DNA of 64,000 nt, taken from contig JAQGDQ010000284.1 in NCBI GenBank assembly GCA_030141605.1, positions 1-64,000 on the forward strand. The letters are read 5' to 3'. The number at the start of each line of letters is the position of its first letter. Position 1 is the stretch's first letter. Shown piece by piece: positions 48,901-59,675 of the stretch. Both the position numbers and the translations under genes were made by a program. Origin of the DNA: Tubiluchus corallicola (lineage: Eukaryota; Priapulida; Priapulimorpha; Priapulimorphida; Tubiluchidae). The notes below the pieces were generated by a model. That model worked only from the letters and a program-made list of their open reading frames with translations. It had not been told where the DNA came from and searched no databases.

Positions 48901-51900
48901 TGTTTATATATTCATTAGAATCTCTCATTGAGATGATATGTGCACATTCTACTGAGGCTAATATGCCTTTATGCCGCTTAATAGTGGTGTAGATACTTGT
49001 CCTGCCACCAGTCATCAAAATATACTACCAGAGTCACACACTGATTTATACAAATGTTTTTGAAGAAATAAAATAAAAATAAAAATGTCCGTGTAAGATA
49101 TACGCAGGCAGGAATCTTATTTGAAATGTTTCCAGTGCTGTAGATATTATAATCAGTCTGATATGTAACAGGTTTTGAACACATCTGTCTTATGAGTTGT
49201 TTGGCATTCTTCTGTATCGGAAGACAATGGAGTGTGCGCCAAGAGAGTCAGTTATTGATCACATTGATGGAGCTGCAGCATCAACTGTGGCTGAGCAGTG
49301 CGATCCTTGAACCACTGGAATGGCCTCTCCAGGGCGCACGCCTGGGCAAGGTGTATGGAGATCCTGAGCTGCCCAGACAACAGGAACCCCCTCTCTTCCT
49401 CCCTGGTGTAGTCCAAAGGAAAGCGGAGCGATACGTTTGGCACCAGGTTGGCTGCAGGAGCTGCCGGAGTCAATGAGCATGCTGCACTGGTCCGCCTTCG
49501 GGGCTCCACTCCTGATTTGAAAGATTTACTCCTCTACACATGACCGTTGGGTCACTTGACCTCCTCCGCCCTCTAGCCGTTGGCTGCTTGTGCAGCTCCT
49601 GCGCCTAGTGTTGAGATGCAGTGTGGGCATCCCGCAAGCCTACAGCACCTGGTATTCTTAGGCAGTCACCCATCCAAGTACTAACCAGGCTCTACGTTGC
49701 TTAACTTTGGTGATCAGACGAGAACCGGTGTCTTCAACATGATATGGCCGTAGTTTAATTCTCATAGGCTACAAAATACACAACGAGTGAGAAATCAGCT
49801 GTCTAACAAAGTGAGAAGTTCAGAATTCATAGCTTAACCGTATCTCAAAATTTTCTTTCATTTAGTCCGGCGATCCACAAGCAGACAGTGACGACGAACA
49901 GTCTACCGACGTGGCACCGGTGCGTAAAAAAGCACCCCCTAAGAAGAGGCGCCTCACCCCGTCCGAGGCTTTGACGAGGCGGAGGAAGATTTGGACGGGA
50001 ATTATGAAGAAAGAGGTGTCTAAGGTAACGAGATATGGCAGTTAGAGGCATTTATGGCAAACCTTCAATGTTTCAGTTGAAGTCCATGTAAACCAATGAT
50101 CTTTATTTCTGCAATATTTAAATTAAAATAGAAGAGAAAAATCGACTGACATTGGCTAATTTTATGAAAAGTTCAATAGTTTGGTTAGATTGACAGTTAA
50201 TTAATCAATCAAAGAAGTATCAATGAATAAATCAAAATAAAAATTAGATAAAAATAAACTTACATCGTTGTGGCAAAAATCTAATGATAAATTTCGCACA
50301 ATTCGCATACACAACAGAACAGCGTAATAACAACATAACTGTGTCAATGGCCACACTTTAAAGTTTCCAGCTAGATGGAGCCACTTTTGTATAAAATCAA
50401 AATTCATTAAGACAGTATAAATCCTCACTGATGATTTAAGCCATTTTGTTGGCTATATAAGACTTTATTCAAGACACAATTGTTTTAATCATCTTGTGTT
50501 ATTTTGATCTTAGTTCTTATTTTATGCGTAAATCCCCGTGTTTGAATTGGACAGTGTAAATAAACTAGAATTGAAGGGAATTGAGGCGTTGGAAGATTTC
50601 CTTTAATAAGGCGAATCTCGAATATCAAACTACTATTTTTTGCTGGCCTTGCTGGCCTTAGTAATATCGACATTTCTGTTCAAATTAATACTGCTCTGTA
50701 CATATTAACTTTTATATTTAATTTTAAAAGGGAAGCCATTATGTAATTTATAAAGACAATTAACAAGACAGCTTATGTAGGGTTACCATATTGTCTGAGC
50801 TGAAAAAGAGGACCACGTGTCGAGCATTCGGCTTCCCAGTAATACTGACCTGCGCGAAAACACGGGTACTTGGCCTTCATTTCATCTGTAAATGCACACT
50901 GTCGTTTTGGCATTGCTACTTTCTAATTAACTATTACCCGTTACGCTCAAAACTGCAAAACAGTGAAACTATACAAATGTAAAGAAATTCAGATAAAAAT
51001 AAACAACATGGCTTCTGGAAGCTGACGTCATTTTAAGTCGTTAGCGAATACGCCGAGCATCGACAGCTGTATGAGTCGTGTGACCCACAGTGATGTGCGC
51101 ATCGCTTACTTTTGTTCAGTAAATTGGTACACAAAGCTTTTACAAGGCTTGCATTTTCAGATGTTAGCAACATCTTGTATTGAAAATTAACGAGCTTTTC
51201 TTTGTCTCGTACTGTCGTACGCCTCTGCAGTTGGCAACGTCCGTACATACTTATAGATTGAGGCAAAACCCGGACAAACTGCCGATTTTTTGAAAACCCA
51301 CCTGGATGCCCGGACAGAGGCCCAAAAAGAGGACTGTCCGGGGAAACCCGGACGTATGGTAACCCTAAGCCAGGGTTGTGCAAATTGCGGCCCGCGAAGA
51401 GATTTGTCAACCTAATGAAAGTGCGGCCCGGGCGATTAATTGAGTGTATCCAGGGCAAGTCTGTACCACGATCCCAAAGATAGTGCGGTTAGTTTTTTCT
51501 ACTAGATCGGATGCCATTAACCCTTACAAGACGTTTGTAGCTTAATAACACTGTACTACACAGACTGTGTGATACACATTACTAATATGCATTGTTATGA
51601 AATTACCACTATCTGTCCTGAAAGTAGAAATATATGGTTTGTAATATAAATTTTAATAACTTCTAAAATAGTTTCTTGAGTGTAGTTGTAATGATGTACG
51701 CAGGTCGGATGCAAAAAAATCGTTATTAGGCCTTTCTGCACTTGGTTCCTTGATCAAGCTGCCTGTGGCCCGCAGGAATTGCGGGAAAGTTTAATGTGGC
51801 CCGGCTAGTCAGACAATTTGCACACCCCTGCCCTAAGCTTATGAGGTTAGTTAATTCCATTGTTTGTTTGTGAACCATTTCAGGCTCAGAAGCAGAAGTT

Positions 51901-53400
51901 ACATGTCAGGAGGGAACAAATACAGATGGCTAGAAGGGCATGTATTTTAGTCGTTATAAACACTTAAACATGATTGTGGTATTTTCATGAAAATCTTAGA
52001 CGCGTTTTAGCCAACATTGTTACAGAAGCTGAATTTACCAATCGAAACCGATACTGAAACGAAAACAAAACGAAACGCTTTTGCAAAACTAACTATTATT
52101 GTACTACATTTAAACTCCAGAACATCCGAATATGTTTAATATGCAGCAATTGTCGTTTTATCTGTAATAATAAATTACAGCAATAAGTTTTTAGCAGAAA
52201 AGCATAAGTTTGATACAGGTTAATTACTAAATTAGGTTACGTGATTTTCGTCTGTAATTATACAAAAAAAATAACAGTGAAATAGTCCTAATTGTATAAA
52301 GCAGTTCAATAAAGATAATTAGACACTTACATGTCGTCTCCCTGAGTTTTGGCGCTTATAACTTGCAAGAAAAACAATAAGAAATCAACTACAACATTCA
52401 CATCATATCAACTTGAATTGCGTACCAGGTAAATGTCTACCTGGCCAACTACCTGGTCACATGACTGATGACAGTTAAAGGGGTAAGACCAAATTTAACA
52501 GGTAGGGACACGTGTATGTGCATTACAATTATTAAAATTGAATAAAAGAAAATTCTAAAATATGTAAATTTTTTTGCTGTGATGCAAAATTTCTGATGAA
52601 AATTTTAATACAAAGAGGATGAGGAAGTTTTATAGTATCGAAGCTCAAGTTTGATGCAGTGGCTTAGCTTAGGTAATGTGTTATAATGTTTTTTAATTTA
52701 AATATTCGTAATGATTAATGTTTAAAAATAATAATACTTCATTAAAAAATGAACAAATCTGATTTTGTGATTATTTCGTTGCCTGTATTTCATAAATCGT
52801 AAAATCAGATGCAATTTTGTTCAAATAAATTCAAAAATTGCATTGACATTTAGAAGCTGAGTGAGTGCGTAGCACACACTCTGCTAACTGAGCAAAAGTT
52901 TAAATTTCTTTATGTTATCAATAAGATTAATCGTGCGTTTTTTGGTGAATCAACGATGTGCGGATTTGGCGGTTCAGTAAATATTTTAAATTTTGAAGAA
53001 TTTTCTTTTCCAGTCATGCAGGTAAACGTGACACTAAGAAATATAACTTCGTAAATCGTAATATGATTTTTTTATGATATACTTTAACCCCCCCCCCCCC
53101 CCTTTAAAGTGTCATTATTAATATTTACGTGTGTTTATGAGTATAGATTTTGAGAATTTGAGAAATCCGTGATCATTTACGTGTGCATTGTTTTAGCTTG
53201 CTGTTGGCTGCTTGCGAGAAAGGAGGAAGATAGCGTTGCTCTCGCAAAAGACCGCTAGGGAAACGGCGGCCCGTGTGCGTCGACTCACGAAAGAGATGCT
53301 GTTCTACTGGAAGAGGTTCGAGAAGGTGGAGAAGGAGCACAGGAAGCGTGTGGAGAAAGAGGCGCTGGAGCAGATCAAGATGGATATTGAACTGAGAGAG
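42953..53400 (+). CDS. INO80: INO80 chromatin-remodelling ATPase, N-terminal exons
   Basis: Core subunit of the nuclear INO80 complex, which slides and edits nucleosomes. Nine coding exons join in phase: 42953-43107, 44194-44303, 45399-45466, 46145-46270, 47855-47984, 48827-48891, 49866-50024, 51884-51937, 53197-53400. The product starts MMLGTSRT and reads SELAKPVHIQRLEKALSLD, like the vertebrate N-terminus. Next come an acidic Ser/Asp/Gly stretch, ARLYNLTKVKKSRKWLK, SDTTSSSELDEEDLQEML, and YYSAGLLSNQDRWYDQQR with GPKKK. The last exons form the DBINO/HSA region (RRRKIWTGIMKKE; RRLTKEMLFYWKRFEKVEKE), which in the family binds actin-related proteins and DNA. The intron after exon eight starts with GC, not GT. 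The exons after ELRE, with the whole ATPase, lie beyond 64000, so the last intron exceeds 10.6 kb. The start ATG follows a clear acceptor at 42937; the frame stays open back to it, so a further 5' coding exon is possible. Confidence 0.95.
43305..43625 (+). mobile_element. MITE family R5, right half
   Basis: Matches 6265-6596, including 'gtcggccacgcgaatgtgac' and the end catccggttttccttt. The left half is missing. It lies in the first coding intron of INO80. Confidence 0.7.
43760..43922. repeat. CA and TA/TGTA microsatellite
   Basis: A (CA) run at about 43764-43790 followed by mixed tatatgta and (TA) repeats to 43922. Confidence 0.85.
44862..45035. repeat. Tandem duplication of about 85 bp
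   Basis: The segment beginning 'caagtgattaaatgtttagc' occurs twice (44866 and 44949), with about 85 percent visible identity. It lies in the INO80 intron before exon three. Confidence 0.75.
45200..45350. repeat. Relative of the MITE at 26809-27203
   Basis: Matches the internal part near 26980-27110 through 'gacagtttttgtatac' and the 'cccatactaggtgttttt' region. Ends not found. Confidence 0.45.
45630..45990. repeat. Diverged duplication of about 125 bp
   Basis: The segments at about 45635-45765 and 45860-45990 share 'ttgttaatgtc', 'aataattaacagt', 'gaattttgc' and the C-rich 'gccccctgtc' part. Their origin is unknown. Confidence 0.6.
46701..46880. repeat. Interstitial telomere-like (CCCTAA) tract
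   Basis: About 180 bp of degenerate ccctaa-type hexamers, with spacing variants such as ccctatct and ccttaa. On the other strand this is TTAGGG, the ancestral animal telomere motif. It lies in the INO80 intron between exons four and five. Confidence 0.9.
47250..47560 (+). repeat. Dispersed repeat family R2, copy 2
   Basis: Same orientation as 10830-11160, with similar ends. It lies in the INO80 intron before exon five. Confidence 0.7.
48243..48783 (+). repeat. Dispersed repeat family R1, copies 3 and 4
   Basis: A partial copy at about 48243-48375 is followed by a fuller one at 48430-48783. Both carry the 'agtgatttactagcaggatc'-like and 'gaactag' segments of 4612-4998. The second ends only about 44 bp before INO80 exon six. 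Confidence 0.7.
49193..49512 (-). repeat. 5S-linked dispersed element, body
   Basis: Reverse-orientation match of 881-1193. On the minus strand it has an 85-residue open frame (49509-49252) with a TREEERGFLLSGQLRISIHL segment, and the same frame stays open in the other copy despite a 12-bp deletion. I do not recognise the protein. The 5S rRNA unit lies upstream on the same strand, 124 bp away. Confidence 0.65.
49636..49755 (-). rRNA. 5S rRNA gene or 5S-derived SINE head
   Basis: The 120 nt on the minus strand read from actacggccata to ggtgctgtaggctt and include 'tctcgtctgatcacc', 'agttaagcaacgt' and the near-invariant 'ctggttagtacttggatggg'. The internal control region for TFIIIA and polymerase III is largely kept. 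Differences from the usual animal 5S occur in the first 30 bases (catatcatgttgaag) and near the end (gactgcctaagaataccagg). No T-run follows at once (tgcgggatgcccac), so termination is doubtful. It is a single unit in an INO80 intron and continues into a sequence repeated elsewhere, so a SINE head or pseudogene is as likely as an active gene. Confidence 0.8.
51371..51830 (+). mobile_element. hAT-type MITE, copy 3 of 3, with perfect target duplication
   Basis: Starts cagggttgtgcaaattgcgg and ends caatttgcacacccctg. Both flanks are ccctaagc (51363-51370 and 51831-51838), a perfect 8-bp target duplication. It lies 45 bp before the acceptor of INO80 exon eight. Confidence 0.92.
51970..53087. other. 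INO80 intron between exons eight and nine, nothing else seen
   Basis: AT-rich, without recognised repeat ends. It ends in a poly-C run at 53088-53102, shortly before exon nine. Confidence 0.45.
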
Positions 53401-53619
53401 GTAAGTTTTCTAAAAAAATCGATTCATTGCTAATAGCCGCATAATCTCTGTAATTATGTCCATTTATTATGTGTTCCTAAAGACGTTCATAATGTGTGTC
53501 TGCATTTTACCATGTTTGGTGGGATGGCTTGTACAAAAACAGGAGTCAATATGACTGAAGTGGTACGGATGTGTATCTAAGCATAAGTGTAATACTAAGC
53601 TTGGTTTATAATGTATACA

Positions 53620-54062
53620 TGGAGGCTGAAGTTGAGTCAGTTGCTACTACATTAGCTGACTCACACAGCAAATCAGTTAGCTCGGCTGAAGATGAGTCAG
53701 TTGCTACTACATCAGTTGACTCACACAGTAATGAGCTAGCTTGGCTGAAGCTGAGTCAGTTGCTACTACATCAGTTGACTCACCCAGTAAATCAGCTAGC
53801 TTAGCTGAAGCTGAATCAGTTGCTACTATATCAGCTGATTCAAACAGTAAATCCGCTAGCTCAGCTTAAGCTGAGTCAGTTGCTACTACACCAGTTAACT
53901 CACGCAGCAAATCAGCTAGTTCAGCTGAAGCTGAGTCAGTTGCTACTACATCAGCTGACTCACACAGTAAATCAGCTAGTTCAGCTGAAGCTGAGTCAGT
54001 TGCTACTACATCAGCTGACTCACACAGTAAGTTAGCTCGGTTGAAGCTGAGTCGGTTGCTAC
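53620..54062 (+). repeat. 60-bp minisatellite, about seven copies
   Basis: Unit based on 'gctgaagctgagtcagttgc' plus tactacatcagctgactcac and acagtaaatcagctagttca. The first copies read as a 20-residue repeat (ESVATTSADSHSKSASSAEA type), but the frame breaks near 53730. It starts about 220 bp after INO80 exon nine. Confidence 0.93.
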
Positions 54063-54576
54063 TTTTGTTATTTTAAAAAAAGCAATGGATTTATTGCAAA
54101 TATAATTTAAATCTAACTCTTGGCGAGGCTTATCTTGATTACCAGTGAATCAATTCAAAGACACTAAAATGATCCCCGTGTGACTAACGTTGCATATTTG
54201 TGCATTTAACTTTGAATTGACCTGCTTTGTCATTCAAAAATTTCTAAAGTTTAGTATCTCTACCAGCACACGCACAATCTGACTGGGACTCTGCAATGTG
54301 TTTGCTATATTTCAACCAGTGATTTGCAGTGTCACGTCATTATCGCAAAAGCAGAAACCTTTGCAGTCGGCAAAAATGTCGGCTAGTTCGACTCACATCA
54401 CTTAGTGGCTGGCGCGACTAAAGCTGGGTTTTATATTTATATTTAAAGATTGGCATTTTTCTCGAAACTTGCAATAGCAGCAAATCTCTGACACAGTAGA
54501 TATTTAATCACCTGGAATTTTGTGCGCGTGGAAACAGATAATACCATTATAGAAAGAGGCAGTGACAAACTCTACG

Positions 54577-56159
54577 AATTCACCTGGAGGCGCGCGAATG
54601 CCGAAATGCCGCAAAACAATGGTGTGGATCGTGCTGCTCATTCAGTGTGTCAAGTATCCTACTCACCTGGAGGTGCGCGAATGCTTAAATGCCGCAAAAC
54701 AATGGCGCGGATCGTGCTGCTCATTCAGTGTGTCAAGTGTCCTACTCACCTGGAGGTGCGCGAATGCTGAAATGCCGCAAAACAATGGCGCGGATCGTGC
54801 TGCTCATTCAGTGTGTCAAGTATCCTACTCACCTGGAGGTGCGCGAATGCTGAAATGCCGCAAAACAATGGCGCGGATCGTGCTGCTCATTCAGTGTGTC
54901 AAGTATCCTACTCACCTGGAGGTGCGCGAATGCTGAAATGCCGCAAAACAATGGCGCGGATCGTGCTGCTCATTCAGTGTGTCAAGTATCCTACTCACCT
55001 GGAGGTGCGCGAATGCTGAAATGCCGCAAAACAATGGTGTGGATCGTGCTGCTCATTCAGTGTGTCAAGTATCCTACTCACCTGGAGGTGCGCGAATGCT
55101 TAAATGCCGCAAAACAATGGCGCGGATCGTGCTGCTCATTCATTGTGTCAAGTATCCTACTCACCTGGAGGTGCGCGAATGCTGAAATGCCGCAAAACAA
55201 TGGCGCGGATCGTGCTGCTCATTCAGTGTGTCAAGTGTCCTGCTCACCTGGAGGCGCGCGAATGCTGAAATGCCGCAAAACAATGGTGTGGATCGTGCTG
55301 CTCATTCAGTGTGTCAAGTGTCCTGCTCACCTGGAGGCGCGCGAATGCTGAAATGCCGCAAAACAATGGTGTGGATCGTGCTGCTCATTCAGTGTGTCAA
55401 GTATCCTACTCACCTGGAGGTGCGCGAATGCTGAAATGCCGCAAAACAATGGCGCGGATCGTGCTGCTCATTCAGTGTGTCAAGTATCCTACTCACCTGG
55501 AGGTGCGCGAATGCTGAAATGCCGCAAAACAATGGCGCGGATCGTGCTGCTCATTCAGTGTGTCAAGTGTCCTACTCACCTGGAGGTGCGCGAATGCTGA
55601 AATGCCGCAAAACAATGGTGTGGATCGTGCTGCTCATTCAGTGTGTCAAGTGTCCTACTCACCTGGAGGTGCGCGAATGCTGAAATGCCGCAAAACAATG
55701 GTGTGGATCGTGCTGCTCATTCAGTGTGTCAAGTATCCTACTCACCTGGAAGTGCGCGAATGCTGAAATGCCGCAAAACAATGGCGCGGATCGTGCTGCT
55801 CATTCAGTGTGTCAAGTATCCTACTCACCTGGAGGTGCGCGAATGCTGAAATGCCGCAAAACAATGGTGTGGATCGTGCTGCTCATTCAGTGTGTCAAGT
55901 ATCCTACTCACCTGGAGGTGCGCGAATGCTGAAATGCCGCAAAACAATGGCGCGGATCGTGCTGCTCATTCAGTGTGTCAAGTATCCTACTCACCTGGAG
56001 GTGCGCGAATGCTGAAATGCCGCAAAACAATGGTGTGGATCGTGCTGCTCATTCAGTGTGTCAAGTATCCTACTCACCTGGAGGTGCGCGAATGCTGAAA
56101 TGCCGCAAAACAATGGTGTGGATCGTGCTGCTCATTCAGTGTGTCAAGTATCCTACTGT
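54577..56159. repeat. 83-bp minisatellite, about 19 copies
   Basis: Unit: tcacctggaggtgcgcgaat, gctgaaatgccgcaaaacaa, tggcgcggatcgtgctgctc, attcagtgtgtcaagtatcc, tac. Copies differ mainly at ggcgcgg/ggtgtgg, tatcc/tgtcc and gctgaa/gcttaa. The unit is not a multiple of three, so the overlapping 68-residue frames are by-products. The minus strand of every unit carries caggtgagta, a strong splice-donor-like motif. Confidence 0.97.
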
Positions 56160-56676
56160 GGTGAGCTAGTCAGCTAGAACTGCTCCAGTTCTAGCACAAC
56201 AAATAAATAACAACATTTTGTCAGAATAAACAAACTCATGACATGCTGAAGAAGATGTGCTGATACATTCTTTCTTTATTGCATAATCATATAAGCTCTA
56301 CCTTTGGTTTTACATAATGTCCAAAATATAGGTCATACATACATATTAAAGCTTGGTTATATATCAGCTAGGTGGATTGCAGAAATAAACCGACTGGAGC
56401 TCAGCTGAAACGGTGTGGCTCTGGGTTCTCTGTACATGCCATTTACGTAACAGCATAAAATGAGTTTATTTGGATAAGCGTTTTTTCTATTGTTTATCTC
56501 CAAGCTGACATGCCGGGTCTAGAGGCAGTTTCCTAACTAATTCAAAGAGATCAAGTGACAAAAATCATTTGCTGTTATAGTCCATAAAAGTGCCACTTAG
56601 GAACAGCAAGCACTGAGACATTCTTATTGCCTGGCTTTTGATTAAACACAATTTGTGCACTAAAGCAATTGGATTA

Positions 56677-57667
56677 CTGCTAATTCCAATATTAGCTATA
56701 ACAGAAAGTAGCTGCTGTTTTTAGAGTAAACAATACTGAATTACTCAATCAATACGACACTCACAAAATGGTGCAAATGTATTCATCTGAACAAAGAATC
56801 TCTATGGACAACATGCTAATTGTAGCTTATGTGACTGCAAAGTTTAAGTGTGATAATGCAAAATTAGTTTTTTATCTTATGTCTTCTGGACTGCATATCA
56901 GGTCCAGGGGCACTTGCATTCCAAATTTACATATTGAACAAACGAACGTGGAAAGACTAAAATGCTTCCCATGTTAGTACATTCTAGTTTTAGATGACGG
57001 TGTTCCATACGTTTGAAATATAAACAGATGGGAGCAAAAATTTGTTACTGTTCAGCATTAGAACACTCCTGTGCCATGACTGTAATCAACTATAATAAAC
57101 CTTTTCGCAGTTCCAGTGGTTGATGATGATCATGAAAACGTCATAGGTTAATTGTACCAGACAATACATTTATGGACACGTGACAGTGCCTCGCAGCCCA
57201 TGCTGTTGTAATAGTAACAGTTTTGAAATAGGAACAGAAAGTTGTTGACGCAAGCACTGGGACTTTCTTATTCCATGGCTTTTGATTAAACGCAATTTGT
57301 GCACTAAAGCGATTGGATTCTGCTTGTGTATAGGCACTGTGGAACTTCAGCACCTTCTATTTTCAACTAGTACTACTGGACAGATGGTTCTCACACACTG
57401 TTAGCATTATAAATTGCAACTGTTGTCATACGTTGCTACTTGACCAGGATTCCAGATTTACAGTGCATCAGTTGCTAACTGGTCCAGAGCCTTTTGCATT
57501 AATGACACATCCACAGAAGTTGGTGGTTTTACAAATTTATAAGAAGACATATCAAGCGGTCATTGGCCACTTGTCATCTGGAAATGTGTTAGCCAGTTTT
57601 TTTTTTGAAAAAGGATTAACTCGTTTGCTGTGAGCATTTTTTTGTTCATGCTAGTTGACGTCAAACT
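56677..57667 (+). repeat. Direct repeat of about 990 bp, left copy
   Basis: Nearly identical to 59676-60668, with about ten differences seen by eye. It starts gctaattccaatattagct and ends cttattggtc. It holds a 69-residue frame (56768-56977, MVQMYSSEQRIS...), kept in both copies. A diverged extra copy of one part lies just upstream (56570-56670 resembles 57220-57320). Confidence 0.92.
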
Positions 57668-57689
57668 TATTGGTCAAACTAAAAATTAG

Positions 57690-57960
57690 TAATTATTTCT
57701 AATATATGGATAAATACATTGAAACCAAACACAGCAGTCACTTATATCACAAACTAACTACAGTTTGTGCAATGGTAGGCATTGTCCCTGTGTGTCAAGC
57801 ATCCTTGCGTAAGCAAAGATTGCTACAAGATGCTGATGTGATGTTTTGAAGATGAGCTCTATGTCACATTGACGTCACAGAGTTCATGATCATGCTTATC
57901 ATGGTACCACACCTATTTGTCGGCCTTGCGAATGTGACCAAAATTCGCCATTGCTAACTT
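57690..57960 (+). mobile_element. MITE family R5, divergent copy
   Basis: Resembles 6190-6440 through 'aaactaactacagtttgt', 'cgtgtcaagc'-like, 'catgatcatgcttatca' and 'gtcggccttgcgaatgtgac'. The ends were not found. Confidence 0.55.
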
Positions 57961-58595
57961 TACAACAACAAAACAACGGCCAGTGAAACCTTGCAAAGAC
58001 ATCACACCTGCCACGTCACACCACAGTGCTATTACTGGCAATGGCGATGATGATGACAACACTATTGACAAAACAACAACAACAACTGCAACAAGAAAGC
58101 ATCTGCCTAGTAAAAGTTTGCAAAAACATCTTGCACATAGTCGACACTACATTAAATTGCAAATGCTCTTAGGCTCATTCGCTGATGATCATTAATGCAC
58201 AGACATTCTACATTGTTCTATCAAACTACTAATTTAATGATGTTTCTTTGTTATTAAGCTAAGACCTATAGACAGAACACAATATATGACGACAATAATA
58301 ATGGTTTTGCATTAGCAGTTTTCCAAGTGGGAATCACTGCATCTGTAGAATAAATATTCAAAGAATTCATTCTGATTTTGTACATTCACAGCTGCAGAGT
58401 GGTTCACAGTTTTGAAATTTCTGGAAAAGTCGTGGTTCTTTGATACTTGAGTTTTCATGACTCATCTAAATGGTCTTCCTTGCACAATCTCTCCGTCAGC
58501 TTTGACTTTGTTTAGTCAGACTTTTGCTGTTTGACACAATCAGCTTCAAGTTACAGAAACATGTTATTCATGTGCAAGACAGTCTGTTGATTTCT

Positions 58596-59459
58596 TCATC
58601 TTCGATCACATTTAAGAATCTTCTTGAACGCTGATCTAAATTTACCATTTGTTACCGCATATATAATGGGGTTAACTGCACTGTTGCAATAACAAATCTG
58701 TGTTACTACCTGGTGAGCTTTGTCTGATATGCACACTGGACATTTTGCAAGCTCTATTGCAAAGATTGAGTACGGACCCCAACAAATAAAAAATGCAACC
58801 GTGACAATGGCTAAAGTTTTCGTTGCTTTCATTTCCATCACTCTTGTACTAGTTTGCTGGTTTTGTTCGTGAATTTGCAATATTTGCTTTCTTGCTGCTC
58901 GCCATATTAATGCATACAGTGAAACTATAACTGTCATGGGTAGAAAAACCAGGGTTATGGTGACAACTAAAACAAACTCCAGTATTTCTATGTATGCTAA
59001 AATAATGGCAAAAATCCATGTAATAGGTAATGTCACACTTAATGTCTTTCTTGTTACATATATGTTGTACTTGAAAGGATGCAAAACTGCTACATATCTC
59101 TCACCTGCAATTAAGCATAAGTGTATTATACTGCTGTTTAGGGCTGTCGTGGTTACAAGCTGTTCAGCAGAGTAATACGGTAGACCAAGCTGCTTGGCAT
59201 ATACTATGATTTCAACTGGTAGTGCTATGAGTCCAAATAGTAGATCTGTTATCGCTAGTGACACGACTAGTGCATTAGTTCTTGTCTGCAGCTGCTCGTA
59301 CTTGTAAACTGCAATTAAGACTAGCAAGTTTCCAACAACTACAATGACACCCAGCCACACCAGAAATGTTACATCAGCCAGACTAAACCAATTTTTGTGC
59401 AGATGCAGGGTGCAAGTTGTGTTTCCTGCTGTAGTGTAATTGTCACATAGCATTGTCAA
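58596..59459 (-). CDS. Class A (rhodopsin-family) GPCR, MECA-like, second receptor
   Basis: Single-exon receptor of 287 residues. Two N-glycosylation sequons are near the start (NYT at 7, NTT at 13). TM1 GN at 43-44, TM2 SLAITD (67-72), ERY at 120-122, TM6 CWGP (226-229), TM7 NPIIY (263-267), basic tail FRSAFKKILK. Position 3.25 (Y96) is not cysteine and the TM4-TM5 loop is very short, so the conserved disulfide is missing. The third outer loop has paired cysteines (CPVC at 240-243), as in melanocortin receptors. It is a clear paralogue of 31585-32544 (shared HLCLIA.ERYVAV, HPFKY, MKATKTLAIVT). It lies antisense inside the last visible INO80 intron and between two ~990-bp direct repeats. Ligand unknown; the frame is intact. 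Confidence 0.9.
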   Translation of the reverse strand: MTMLCDNYTTAGNTTCTLHLHKNWFSLADVTFLVWLGVIVVVGNLLVLIAVYKYEQLQTRTNALVVSLAITDLLFGLIALPVEIIVYAKQLGLPYYSAEQLVTTTALNSSIIHLCLIAGERYVAVLHPFKYNIYVTRKTLSVTLPITWIFAIILAYIEILEFVLVVTITLVFLPMTVIVSLYALIWRAARKQILQIHEQNQQTSTRVMEMKATKTLAIVTVAFFICWGPYSIFAIELAKCPVCISDKAHQVVTQICYCNSAVNPIIYAVTNGKFRSAFKKILKCDRR

Positions 59460-59675
59460 ATGTTACCATTTCCTAAGAACACCAACGTTTCTCAGACACG
59501 ATTCGAGACGTACAAATCTGTTTTTTAACACAGAAGCCTGCACATCTTACCAGTGTTTTTACATGCCAGACTGTTATTACATGGAATATTGCAGCATCCT
59601 CACAAACAGTGCAGCTTGTGTACATTGCTAAAAGCCCTCGATCGATGCTCATAATCACGTATATGTAATAGAAAG

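Noticed and set aside
54522-56169. Series of overlapping 64-151-residue plus-strand frames
   Set aside because: They are three-frame readings of the 83-bp minisatellite, repeating at 83-bp steps, and not genes.
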